DNA of 64,000 bases from Erythroxylum novogranatense (taxonomy: Eukaryota; Streptophyta; Magnoliopsida; Malpighiales; Erythroxylaceae). The position numbers and the translations under genes are program-made. The DNA lies in assembly GCA_029891385.1 (NCBI GenBank), contig CM057224.1:37143005-37207004 (forward strand). The letters are read 5' to 3'. Below the pieces are notes generated by a model, which was not told the DNA's origin, searched no databases, and saw only the letters and a program-made list of their open reading frames with translations. Of this stretch, positions 1 through 11,983 are shown one piece after another (within the stretch, counting starts at the first letter, position 1; each line of letters starts with the position of its first letter).

Positions 1-915
1 ATTTCTTCACTGTCTTTTGAAAAATTTTCTTGCTTTTCTTTGGCCTAATAATCTACCTTCATATGCTCACACTTTTTGAAATTGTGGCACTGATATTGTC
101 ACTATAAATTATTGATTCATTGCAAACATGCCTTTGATTTGAACTGCTTCCTCAGCCTCATCATACCAGTCAAAATAGGTGCACCGAACAGATAGATGGC
201 AGTGAGCATATAGTTGCAGACGTTATAGGTTATAATAACTTTTACATATTTTATGGGTTTTCTTTTCACTATTATATTTTCAAAACATGATCTATGCATT
301 TCGTTGTTTTCTATGATAGCATATTGGGCTTGAAAGATGGTATATACAGTCCTGCAAAATAAACATGATTAGTGATGCTTCGGACTTGTGTACAACACGT
401 ATACACATATAATTTATAATTCTAATTGAACATAATTCCCATTTATTTATGCAGTTTGTAAACTAAGAAAACATAATTCCATAATTACGCTTCTTTTACC
501 CGAAAATTCTTAAATGTTAATTGTTTTTACCTCATCTCATATGTAGCATACATGCTTTAGTTCATGTGAAATGGAATGCGATAGGCATAACGAAATAGGC
601 TTAGGTAATTGCATCATTAATGAAATTGCATCATTAATGTAAACTCAATGACTATCTACATATAGTTGCCACTACTTGTATAAATATATGCCAATGACAT
701 TTAGTTTCAATTTGTCCTATAATTAGCAAACCACTAAATTATCGAGTATGTCAACGAATCATTTGTGGCTACCTCAACTAAACATGGTAAGATAAAGATG
801 CATTCATTCATAAACAAATTCAAGACTACAATATGAATGAGATATATCGCCATTTTCTTTCACAACACTTTAAAAGGACACATGAAGTTGAAAACTCAAC
901 TATGTAAACAATTGT

Positions 916-983
916 AAATATAAGTGGTCGTAAGCACTCCAAATGCTAAAAATATAAGTGGCAAGAAGCACTCCGAAGGCTAG
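916..983. repeat. 34-bp imperfect tandem repeat, two units
   Basis: Two adjacent 34-bp units (916-949 and 950-983) both begin AAATATAAGTGG and share AAGCACTCC, with scattered mismatches. The second unit runs into the left arm of the hairpin at 975. Confidence 0.75.
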
Positions 984-1032
984 GTTTGGTACTTATTCCA
1001 TAAGCATGAAATAAGTACCAAACCTAGCCTTC
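975..1032. repeat. Perfect 23-bp inverted repeat (hairpin) with 12-nt loop
   Basis: Positions 975-997 and 1,010-1,032 are exact reverse complements over 23 bp (GAAGGCTAGGTTTGG... arm), separated by 12 nt. In AT-rich decayed DNA an unmutated stem of this length suggests a recent origin or selection. It could be a small foldback, a template-switch event, or a hairpin transcript source. I see no coding function. Confidence 0.85.
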
Positions 1033-1613
1033 TTACTATTATATAGTCAATAATAAAGAGTGTGATGTAATTTATTCTAATCTTAACCAAAATACTTATT
1101 CGTGCTTGATGACAGATACTAGTTGCAAGTGTGAGGAGGAGATAGTTGGAGGTGCCATTGGAAAACAAGAACCAGGTATGATAACTTATAATATAAAGTT
1201 GCTCGATTGTTAATTGTTATGTTTGCATTCATACTTTCACTATGAGGTTTGCTATATGAGATGTCACATGGTGTTTTCTTGTATTTATGCTAAAGTAAGG
1301 ATCCTGCATTCATACATAAATAGAGAAACAAAATGTCATATTTTGCTTAATTTGTTTTATGACTTTTTTATTGCTCTCTCCCTAGTTCTCCGTATAGTTT
1401 ATGAAATAATAATACAAATTATACATATTAGTATGTGTGAGCAACGCGGCTAATTCTTAGATACGTAGGTTAGCAAAAATTAGTTTTGCTACGTTAACGA
1501 TTAGTCGTTCTACAACTTCATTTAGGTACGATTTAACCTTTCCTCATCCTTCGCTTACTAACATAACATAATGTTTTCATTCTTAGATTGAATTGATAGG
1601 TATTTGTTGCTCT

Positions 1614-4600
1614 ATGGTCAAGAGTTGGATGAACAGTGTTAGGGTTTCTCGTGAATATATTGATGGAGTAAGGATGTTTATGAATTTTGTCGCTGAAAAA
1701 AAGGGCAAAGAGTGTGACATTTCATGCCCTTGTGTACGTTGTATGAATTGTTATAAGAGATCTCAGACAAATGTGTTTGAACATTTAATGCAATTCGGCA
1801 TTGACCAATCATACACCCGCTAGGTTTTACATGGTGAAGTGCCAGCATATAGATTTATGCCTAGGGAAGAAAGGCTTGACACTGCAAATGTTGACATAGA
1901 TGGGACGGACATTGATATTAATGAAGGTGATAGCGATGAGGAGGATGATGGGATGCAAGCTTTGCTTGATGATGTGGGTACTTTTGTAAATGATCATCCA
2001 ATTAATGAAGGAGGAATGAGTCGTCCTACAGGCATTGAACATTCTACTATGGGTGGCTTTCATGAATTGTTGAGTAAAGCTGCTGAAGAGTTGTACCCGG
2101 GATGTACGAATTATTCAAAGTTGTCTTTTCTAATGAAGTTGCTTCATTTGAAAGTGTACAACAAGTGGAGCAATAAGTCATTTGACATGTTACTTGCTCT
2201 GTTGAAGGATGTATTACCGAATGGTAAATCTTTGCCAAAGTCCTATTATGAAGCAAATCAATTCCTACGGAGCCTAGGCTTGGGTTATGTGTCGATACAT
2301 GCATGTAAGTACGATTGTATCCTATATTGGAAAGAGTATGAGGAATTGGAAAGTTGTCCCCAGTGTGGAACATCAAGATGGAGAGTTAATGATAGCAGGG
2401 GTAAGAAGATACCACATAAAGTATTGCGGTACTTTCCATTGCAGTCTAGATTACAACGATTATTTATTTCAAGTAAGACCGCTAAAGAAATGACGTGGCA
2501 TAATGATAGGCCTAAAGGTGACAGTTATAACATAGTTCATCCTTCTGATGGAGAAGCTTGGAAGAGCTTTGATGAGCTATATCCTGAGTTTTCCAGAGAA
2601 CCACGTAATGTTAGACTAGGGTTAGCAACTGATGGATTCAATCCACATGGTAATTTGTCCGTTTCAAATAGTGTGTGGCCTGTTGTTCTCTTAGCATACA
2701 ATTTACCCCCTTGGATGTGTATGGATGAGTCATTCTTTATGCTATCGTTGGTTATTCCAGGTCCGAAAGCGGTCGGTAGAGACATTGACGTCTATATGAG
2801 ACCACTAATAGATGAGTTAAAGAAGTTATGGGAGGATGGTTTTGATGTATTTGATGTTTCAAAAGGAGAGAATTTTCGATTGCATGCAGCTTTAATGTGG
2901 ACTATTAATGACTTGCCAGCCTATGGTACTATTTCTGGCTGGAGCATAAAAGGCTACATGGCATGTCCTATTTGTAACAAGGACACTCCTTCTTGTAAGT
3001 TAAGAAGTAAGATTGGATACTTAGGCCATCGTCGTTTTCTTCCTTATAATCATCCATGGAGGAAAAGCAAGAAGTTTGATGGCAAGAGTGATCATCGACC
3101 TATACCTAACTTCATTAGTGGAGATGATATGGTGGAACAATTAAGTCATATGCAGAATATATGTTATGGCAAGCATCCCAACAATAAGAGGAGAAGGAGA
3201 TTGGAAGGAGAGTTTAATTAGAATAAAAAAAAGTGTTCTTTTTGAACTACCATATTTGCATAAGTTAAGATTAAGGCATAACCTTGATGTCATGCATATA
3301 GAAAAGAATATATTGATATTTGTGACAATATCCTTGGAACTTTGATGAATGTTGAAGGTAAAACCAAAGACACAATCAAGGCTTGACTTGATTTGGAAGA
3401 TATGAATATTCGAAAAGAATTACACTTGATAAGAGCAGCTGATGGAACTATTGTTGGAAATCCTCCAGCATGCTATACAATGACTACCGATGAGAAGAAG
3501 AAGTTTTGTGAGTTTGTAAAGCAGGTGAAGTTTCTAGATGGTTACGCATCGAATATATCTAGATGTGTTAATGTTGATGAAAGGAAGATTACTGGACTTA
3601 AGTCTCATGATTGTCATGTATTGTTACAAAGCATTCTACCATTAGGAACGCGTTCTATCTTGAACAAAGATGTGACAGGTGTTTTAATGGAGTTGGGGGA
3701 CTTCTTTCGCTGAATTTGTAGACGAAGTCTGAATAAGGATCAGGTAAAGAATATGTGTCATGAGATTACTTTAATCTTATGCAAGCTTGAAATGATATAC
3801 CCATCGGTGTTCTTTGATGTGATGGTACATTTGGCTATTCATTTGCCAAATGAAGCCTTACTTGGTGGACCGGTTGTGTGCAGATGGATGTATCCAATTG
3901 AGAGGTATTATTTTCATTGATCTTATTACATCAAAGATTTAAGTAAATAGTGGCCTATCGATTTATGGTTAATCATTTGTTCAGATTCTTAGGCACACTA
4001 AAGGGATTTGTTAGGAATAAAGCACGTCCAGAAGGGTCAATTGCAGAAACGTATGTTGTTAAAGAGTGCATGACATTCTGTTCAATGTATTTAAAAGGAA
4101 TTGAAACCAACTTCAACGTGCCAAAGTGCATCAATGATATGGTTGATGGTAGTGACATTTCGGTATTCTTTCAACAATATAAGCCGATTGGTGCTGCCAA
4201 AGCAATTGCTCTTCCTACAAATGAGCTAGAGATTGCACATTGGTATATGCTTATGAACTGTCATGAGATTAGGCCCTTGATTGAGTCAGTTTGTCTAACC
4301 TTTTGTCAAATTAAGATATGTCATAAGTTAATATATCTCATATAATATTGATTGACTTTATGATGACCCATAGTGAGCACATAGATGAGCTGAGGCAACA
4401 AAGTCCATTGCATGTTGATAGGAGACATAGAGAGCAATTTGCTTCATGGTTAAAGCATCGGGTGAGAAAAAAGTCTGTACGTGGGCTTAACTAATAATTA
4501 TATATAATTAACTAATTTTCATTTCTTGTTATAGATGACGACATTAACTAGCTCCCATGAAGGACATATGTTTGAGTCATTGTATGCATTGGCATGTGGA

Positions 4601-5294
4601 CCTCATGGCTTGGTACAAAAGTATACTGTATGCAATACAAATGACATGCGATTTCGTACTGAAGCCCGTGATGTGCGAAGGATTACACAAAACAGTGGTG
4701 TTGCAGTGTTAGGAAATTATGGGGAAGATAATATAACATTTTATGGGATGCTGACAGATATTATAAGGCTTGAATATGTTAGAGGTAAAAGTGTTGTGCT
4801 TTTCAAATGCAAATGAATATGTTAGAGGTAAAAGTGTTGTGCTTTTCAAATGCAAATGGTACGATCTTGGGAATACGAATATGAGGGTCAACGACATTCT
4901 TAAAAGCATCAACGTTACAAAGTTTTGGTTCAAGGATGACCCATTTGTTTTGGCAAACCAAGCAAAGCAAATTTTTTTAGTGGAAGATTTGGTACTTGGT
5001 TCAAATTGGCGGATTGTTCAAGAATGTGAAGTTAGATGTGCGTATGACATCCCATTGCATGGTAGTGAAGAAGATGCAGATGACGTTGAGGAGTCTTTTG
5101 ATGTTCGAGTGGAACTCGAGGAATGTTCCTTAGAGTTTTTAGATCGGACTGATATTTCTTTTGATGTAATAAATAATGTTGTGGTGAATTCCGTGCAACG
5201 TTTGAATGATGATTTGGATGACTTAGAGACAAGCAGTAGTGAGAATGAATGTGATATTGTATACGAGGAGTCCACTGATGATGATGATGAATAA
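1614..5294 (+). pseudogene. CACTA (En/Spm) transposase, TNP2-type, broken
   Basis: TNP2-type proteins cut and move CACTA elements. The domains appear in the usual order. The N-terminal transposase-associated domain (1,614-1,823) has the Cys motif CPCVRCMN. The Transposase_21 core (about 1,839-3,221) includes LATDGFNPHGN and the Cys pair in MACPICNK. A DUF4218-type region follows (about 3,393-4,285, starting MNIRKELHLI), then a short exon near 4,372-4,463 and a DUF4216-type region (4,535-5,294) with an acidic tail. The start is the ATG at 1,614 before VKSWM, the family's usual beginning. Breaks are an in-frame TAG at 1,821-1,823 where the family normally has Trp, indels around 3,222-3,390, and a 43-bp tandem duplication at 4,771-4,856 that shifts the frame. 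Apparent GT-AG introns lie near 3,906-3,949, 4,286-4,371 and 4,464-4,534. The identity is firm; activity is unlikely. Confidence 0.9.
4771..4856 (+). repeat. 43-bp exact tandem duplication inside the DUF4216-type exon
   Basis: Positions 4,771-4,813 are repeated exactly at 4,814-4,856. Because 43 is not a multiple of three, the second copy shifts the frame and creates a TGA at the junction. The protein resumes in another frame with the same residues (EYVRGKSVVLFKCK read twice). The exact match means the event is young compared with other decay in this gene. Confidence 0.95.
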
Positions 5295-5411
5295 ATTCTT
5301 ATTATGCACTTGTATGTTTGTTGATCTATTTTCATTGCTTAATCACGTGTGCATGTTTAAGGTAAGTAATATCACAAGTAGAGGACTTCATAACTAATCA
5401 AACAGACCAAC

Positions 5412-5538
5412 AAAGATACTCGTCAATAGCATCAACCATGTAGAGGACTTCATAACCGTTCTTCTTCAACTTCTCAATGATCTAATCTGCACTGTTTCAT
5501 GCAACTAAAAATGATGTGTCTCTCTTCACTTCATATAG
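5412..5538 (-). pseudogene. HSP90-like exon fragment, copy A, inside the CACTA element
   Basis: Read on the minus strand, this piece encodes NGYEVLYMVDAIDEY preceded by an EKLKK-type stretch. That is a hallmark segment of the middle domain of cytosolic HSP90 chaperones. About 18 residues upstream stay in the same frame but contain two stops and are not clearly HSP90. The fragment is far too short to act. It is most simply a piece of a host gene carried by the transposon. Copy B lies 1.6 kb away. Confidence 0.65.
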
Positions 5539-7051
5539 TGGTTTTAAATGTTTATGATTTTCGTACCTATAGCCTTTTATCTCTCTACATTGACAACTTT
5601 AACAGTGCAAATCTCTTTAACATTGTAGGTTGCTAATCCTACGGATGGAAGAGATCACTAATCTGTGGTGTCATTTGAAGTGGAGCAATATCTAGAGGTA
5701 ATTGACCTTTGCTGCATTTGTTTTATTTTGGAGTAGATGTTTGTTGTTGGCATATTAATGTTGGCTGGTTCATCTTTTTGTTAGGACTAATAAGGTCCAT
5801 TGAATTATCTTCTCATTAATATCATTGTCTTTAATCGTAAGCAATAAAAATAATAGAGGTTCAACAACATTTACTGCTGAAGCAGTAACTAGTTCCTTAT
5901 TGCTTTTAGCTAATTTGTCATCCATAGCTTTGTAAACACTTGTAAGTTAAGTTTTTGGTTAGTGGGTAGTAAACGCTAGTACTATCATGATTTTACTAGC
6001 ATTCATACTATGATAGATGTAGTATAGGATATATGATATCAATGATTATGTCATATAGTAAAGCTTCTAACAAACTTGAAGCCTTTCACTCCATCAATAG
6101 GGTCCATTCCTTTGAGGATAACTTCGTTAAAACCTTCTAGGTCATCACATTGTTAAATCTGAAGGGAATCAATCTCTCACAAGCACTAATGATGTTCTGC
6201 ACATAAATTGGAAAATGATCTGAAAACCTTAGCATTGAATTGTGAAAACATGATACACATATTAGCAAGGCATTGGATTGTGAAAACCTTAGAGAACGAG
6301 GAAGCATAATGTAGGCAACATCAGTATCTTTTTGCTGTTTAGATCAGGATTAAAATGTTGTCACCATAATGTAACAAGAGAATATGGCTTGCTCACATTA
6401 TCAGTTCTATAACAAGATGTCATTACTTAATAAGAATTGACATCTATGATAGCAAATAACTATCCATAAGCATAATAACACTTTAGCCCATGGCAGAACT
6501 TGGAAACACAACCTGACTTGGTTTTATTTTTGTTTACACAAAGCATCAACATTCAGTCCATGGCTTTCACCATTTCTTTATATGCATCATCCATGCTTCT
6601 CTTTGACTCCTTATGAATGGATTTCAATGCCAATACTTTGAAGTTGCGTTAATACATAAAAGGTTTATTTCCTCAAGAGTACACTGTCAAATATCAAATC
6701 TTTTCATTCATTTGTGGCTGCTATTTATGGATACACATTATTTGTGCATTTCGCAACCTTAAATCATGAATTTACCTCATGTATCATATGTACTCCATCT
6801 TAAAAGAAATTTTAGTTGACATCTTCAGCAACATTGACATCTTCTAAGCAATCAGGAGTTATGTAGTGAATATTGATTTCTCCTAAGCAATTGATGTCTC
6901 CAGTGTTGTCCCATTATATTCCTCTGTCATTATATATGTTTAGAGTCCCAAGTTTTCCTCTGTTTTCCTTCTCTCATACCAAGTGACTAGTTAAATCCAT
7001 TGACCTGATACAGAACAATAGGTAAATAGGCAAGTTAGGTATGCCTAAACA

Positions 7052-7171
7052 TCAATTGCATCAACCATGCATGTAGAGGACTTCATAACCCTTCTTCTTC
7101 AATTTATCAATGAACTTATATGCAGTGTTTGATGCCACTAATAATTATTTCACTCTCTTCACTTCATATAG
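7052..7171 (-). pseudogene. HSP90-like exon fragment, copy B, inside the CACTA element
   Basis: A diverged second copy of the fragment at 5,412-5,538. On the minus strand it reads KLKKKGYEVLYM. A 4-nt insertion then shifts the frame just before the VDAID segment, which is still present in another frame. The upstream frame has one stop at a different position from copy A. The two copies therefore duplicated before they decayed separately. Confidence 0.6.
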
Positions 7172-9651
7172 CATAATGATTGCACAATATGCAACTTCTT
7201 TGCTTTAATCTAATTTCACCTATCAATGCCATTTTGATAATGGTTTCATGGTTCCTTTTACATTTAATTTGAGTTATTCAAGTTGTGGCTTCATATTGTG
7301 CGTATAAGTTGCAAGTTGTTGTATATTAACTCTAACAATTTGTTAATGGAAACAAAATTTTTGAATGGATCCGTGGTTACTACTTGTATATGTATTTAGA
7401 ATAAATGTATCTTTCTAGCTCTTGTTTTGTGGATCCTGATGCTTCATTATACTGTTTTTGTGCATGTATGTATCATTACCTATTGCTTCATTATATTGAT
7501 GCTTCATTATAGCATTTTTATGCATGCATGTATTTAGAATATGCTTAGTTAACCCTTAGAATATGAAATGGTGGCTTAATATTTCGAAAATGTTTTTGAT
7601 ACAAGTTCAGTATTTGACATCAACCTTTTGGAAAGCTTTTGATATAGTTTTTGATATGTTTCAGTACACAATCAGGAATCCTAAACCTGACTTTTGCATC
7701 CATGGCTATAGCTAAATATTAACATTAGAGCATGCCAAAGAAGAGAAATTAAAAACATTAGAAACATGAGAACCCTTATGCATTAGAAAATTTCCAAGCA
7801 AGAGAAATCAAAATCTTCACTCTGAACAGTGCTAGCTAACTTCTGCATCTATTTGTATTCCAAAGTTTTTTCTAGATGTAGTTACACAATTACCGATCTT
7901 GTAGTTACACAATTACTATCAATTATACAATCTGATGTATAACAAATGTAGTTACACAATTATTGATCTTGTGTTCTCTAAGCATGCATAACAGATGTAT
8001 GCAGGTATAACACCTAACATAACTTTTTCAAGACATGTGAAACCAAATAATTGGATAATTGAGCAACACAAAGGTTGGAAAACTAACATTGAAAGAATAA
8101 CTGATATAGATTATGGGATTAGGCTTGTGAACTCGATGAAGGATTAGGCTTGTGATTTGGAAAGCTATATTGCATCAGTTATTAAACCAGCATGTTTCAT
8201 ACCCCAAAATCCCCTACAATCCCCTAATATGTTTACAAAGTATCTTAGTAACTATGAATCTGATGCAGATATGCCTATGTTTGAGGTTTAAATGATGACC
8301 ATTTTACATTTACTTTCAGCAACATGCACTTTCTTTTATATATGTGCCATAATTTCCATAACTGTTTTCCAATCCATGTCCTGTGTTGTGTCTTAGCTTT
8401 CCAATACTTTATCTTCACTTGTTGTCACTTAAACTTTTAGGAGCTATTATAACAGTTATTTTGCTAACTTAAAACAGAAATTTGATGGATGTGAAACATC
8501 TATATATCCAGGAATAATATCTTGTAGTTTGGTGCATGATATTCTAGTGCCATGTTTGAAAACTTGTGTCTATTGACTCAGTTTATCTGAGTTCAATACC
8601 AATAGTTACTAATTATATTGATTTGAATTCTTTAGATTAACAATAAATCTTTTGTCTCCAACACATTACTCCAAGCATATCCTGCAATTTGGAGGTTAAT
8701 TGCATAGAAGCATAGCAGAATTTAATGCATGACATGTAATCTATCTCCATGACATGTAATCTAGCATGAGGTCATGCTCACTACACTCCTAGATTCCTTT
8801 GCAACAGTCGTATATTTTGTCACTTATTAGGGATGGTTTAATATTACAACTGTCAGGTAGTCTTTCCTGCCTCTATGGGGTTGGACATCGATTGGCTAAC
8901 AGAATTAGTTCATTACATCTAACATTTGAAAGAACAACTGATTAAGAAGCATTTATAGGATTAGGCTTCTGATTTCGATGAAGGAACTTGCAACTTGTTA
9001 TTGATACACATTAACTAAGCAACTTGCAACCTGTTATTGATATACTTGACAGTAAACAATGCCTCTTAGCTGGAACTTTTATAAATGATACAAGTAGAAA
9101 GTTTAATGAATAGAGTCTGTTGAGAATGCAACAAGTTCTTAACAATAATGAGAAGGAACATGGAATCAGATAGCTATACTTGTTAGGTCCCAAATATAAG
9201 TTCATAACTATAATGCATCAATGTTAAAAGTGAATGCAACAATGCCATTTTAACAGAACAATAGAATTTAAGCTGATACATATTATTGTGGCCTAAATGT
9301 GTGTAATGACAATGAATAGTTCATCCTTAAATTTTCAATCATGTGCTTCTTTTATAAATGGCAAGGGTATAGGCATCACATTGTATACATTCCCAATCAT
9401 CAAGCTCTTCATTAAAAATCAGTTTCTTGTTTTCTTATGTTCTTGTTTTCAACTATTGTTTTTGCAGATTGTATTCAAATACACAGTAAGACACATCATC
9501 TATCTCTTCATTACTCCATATAGCAGGTCATATGTGCAATGACTTTTATGTATTTATGAATGTTTGGTTAATGACATAGGTTCATAACATCTTGTTTTTG
9601 CTTACAGTGATGTTGATGTGAATGACATAGGATTTATGCACTAATGTCGAT

Positions 9652-11480
9652 GTGAATGTAGATTGTATTGACATGGGACCTGGTCTACCCAAGAAGAAGA
9701 ATAAGGCTGCACCAAGTACCTTAGTACCTACACAACTGCAGTCGTGGTATCGTCAGCTAATTGGAAGTGCAGCTAATGAGTCATGTGCTCGTACACAACC
9801 ACAAGATAAGACACCTGCACTTGCACCTACACCTACACAGGCACAAGCTCACACGCGTGCACCTGCTGATCGTACTGCAACACCAAGAGAAGTCAATTCT
9901 ATGCCTAGTATTCGTCCTAGAGATAAGTATAAACAAATTTTGAATATGCGACGCAATATGAGCACTCTGTCAACTTCTGAAGAGATGCCTCCAGCTTCAA
10001 ATTATCAGACACCAGTAAATCCTCCAGTTTCTAATTATCTGACACCAGCAAATCACACTCTTCCTTCCAGTGTGGGCTCCTCTTCTGCAAGCACTGCAGG
10101 TATGATCTTAACATCAATTAGATTTATCATTAATTGTTATATGCTAATTATAAATTATTCTTTTGCTATTTTAGGATCCACAAATAATGCAAAAAAATAA
10201 GGGGTGTCACGAAAGGACACGGATTAGCAAAGATTAATAAGGCGATAGGTAAAAGATTGGAGATAGAGATCTCCCCTATTGAAGGACGATCGACCAACTC
10301 CGTACAGTCTGCCAAATTATCGAGTGAGATTGGTGTGATATCCCGAACTTCTTTGCCTGTAAGAACAAAATTTTCAATAATTACTGATGAGGAATTGAAC
10401 ATTGCATTGGATAAGTTAGACATAAGTATTCTAAACCAATCCAATTTGTACGTGTTTTCCATTTGGTTAAAGCGTTGACCAATAACTTATAATTTTTTGC
10501 AGCAAAAGTTGGAAATCAAGGGAATGAGGACTGACAACGAAATCCATGCTGCTGTGAAGAGGTTTCTTTCATTAAGGTCTAAAGATCAAAGGTATAATTT
10601 AAAAAGGCATTTTACCAAGCACGGAAAGGATGTGAAGCCGGATAGTGTCACATTGGCGAAGTGGATGGATTTATGTGAGTATTGGGAGCAATCAGTTACA
10701 AAGGTTAGTTCTTATTCAGATAAAAAAACTTTATTTCACAACTTCTTTCATAACTAATTATATTTTAGTATTTATGATTTGTGATTTATAGATGTTATAA
10801 TAGATTTTCCTACGTGTATGATTAGGAAAAAAGCCGGAAAGCTAAACTGGCTAGGAGTCAGGTCAAATGTCCACCAAACTCTGGCTCCAAGGCCTTTGTA
10901 GCGATACGACATGAGATTGTGAGTTACCATCTTTTTAATTATATTTTACTTTGATTGACATTTACAAATTTATGAAAAGCATTTCTTGTAATATATTTTT
11001 TTTACAACAGAGTGACAGGGATGGAGAAGAGTGTGACCGGATGAAGCTAAGGTATCACACTCATTATGATGAAAGCAAAGATCAATGGATAACTGCCGAA
11101 AGCAAAGCAAAATGGGTGAGTACATAGTTCATTTACAGATATTTGTTAAATGAGAATGTATATGTAATTAATTCTTACTTTTCTAGGAATTAATGTGTAA
11201 TGAAATGACACATTCAATAGAACAAGGTCATCCGATGATAGTAGATGAAGTGTGCGATAAAGTCCTGGGCACTAGAACAGATTACATTGTTGGCATGGGA
11301 ATTGGGCCTCGACCACAAGGGAATACTTCGACCAGAAAGAGACTTCGAGACGAATTAGAAGAGTCAAAGAGGGCTAATCAGGAATTGCAGTCTCAAGTCG
11401 ATCAATTGACTAAACAATTTAAAGAAATGCATGATCGATTGGAACTTTTATGTTCTACACATAATGTTCGTTCAGACTAA
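9652..11480 (+). pseudogene. Second CACTA gene (TNPA-like), Transposase_24-type C-terminus
   Basis: The C-terminal part matches the plant Transposase_24 (Ptta/En/Spm) family, which is associated with CACTA elements and includes DNA-binding partners of the transposase. Apparent exons are 9,652-10,099 (Pro/Thr/Gln-rich), 10,175 to about 10,447, 10,503-10,703, 10,836-10,918, 11,011-11,115 and 11,187-11,480. Diagnostic segments are RYHTHYDESK near 11,055 and VLGTRTDYIVGMG near 11,262. A coiled coil follows to the end (DELEESKRANQELQSQVDQL). The spliced frame breaks at a run of seven A at 10,191-10,197. Downstream exons read on in a frame one base off, so this is a lesion or an unusual splice. The true start is uncertain, because no ATG lies right at 9,652. 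Confidence 0.75.
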
Positions 11481-11983
11481 ACATGAACTCATTTTGATAT
11501 ATTAAACACTTATGACGTTTTGTTTATTTAAATTTTTGCTTTATGACATATTCGGGAATTGCAATTTAAATAATAAATTGTTTGCATATATTTAAGTCTT
11601 GTTATACATGAATAATTATTAAAATTCATTATATATTCAAAATATTGTTGAATTATTAAAAAATTATTCATAAATAATATTTAATAGTTATTAAATAAAT
11701 ATTATTTTAATATTTAGTTAAATTTATATTTAGCAAATAATTAAATAAAATTGTTTCCTAAATTTAAAAGATATTTAAACAAAAGCTAATAACAAATCAA
11801 ATTTATTCAATTAAAATTTTTCCCCAAAATTTAAATTTAATAATTAAATTTGATTAAATTATAAATTATTCCAATATTCACATCAATTAAAACAAATCAT
11901 GAATTTCTAATTTATATTAAAACATTATTAACAAAATTTACCAAAATTATAATAAATTAATTATAATTTAATAAATACTTGAC
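11481..11983. other. Very AT-rich spacer between CACTA gene and subterminal repeats
   Basis: About 500 bp consisting almost entirely of A and T (AATTATTAAA-type runs) with no open frame. It lies between the stop codon of the second CACTA gene and the start of the GACGTC repeats. It is probably the 3' untranslated region and terminal spacer of the element. Confidence 0.6.

Larger units (their letters stand above)
1..1613. other. AT-rich non-coding left flank, probably upstream part of the CACTA element
   Basis: No open frame here resembles a known protein; the short ones are isolated and AT-rich. The stretch lies directly upstream of the TNP2-type transposase, so it is probably the 5' leader of the CACTA element. 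I found neither a CACTA terminal tip matching the 3' end at 12,277-12,296 nor the GACGTC-type subterminal repeats. The element's 5' end is therefore outside the window, deleted, or decayed. The only clear structures are a two-unit direct repeat and a perfect hairpin near 916-1,032. Confidence 0.5.
5295..9651. other. CACTA internal spacer between the two transposon genes
   Basis: This 4.3-kb stretch lies between the TNP2-type gene and the second transposon gene and has no long open frame. It holds two related HSP90-like fragments on the minus strand (5,412-5,538 and 7,052-7,171). There are also coding-looking minus-strand pieces I could not assign, for example a frame at about 6,070-6,150 reading FNEVILKGMDPIDGV and another at about 6,820-6,920. 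Short direct repeats recur, such as GGATTAGGCTTGTGA near 8,118 and 8,144 with a variant near 8,958. The mixture suggests captured or duplicated foreign sequence. Confidence 0.5.

Noticed and set aside
669..690. CACTACTT as a possible CACTA 5' tip
   Set aside because: The bases after CACTAC do not match the 3' tip (CACTACAACAAAAACA), there are no GACGTC repeats beside it, and the flanking trinucleotide does not match AGA.
5018..5335. Ser-rich minus-strand open frame
   Set aside because: It is the antisense of the acidic tail of the CACTA transposase (GAT/GAA-rich codons read as TCA/TTC).
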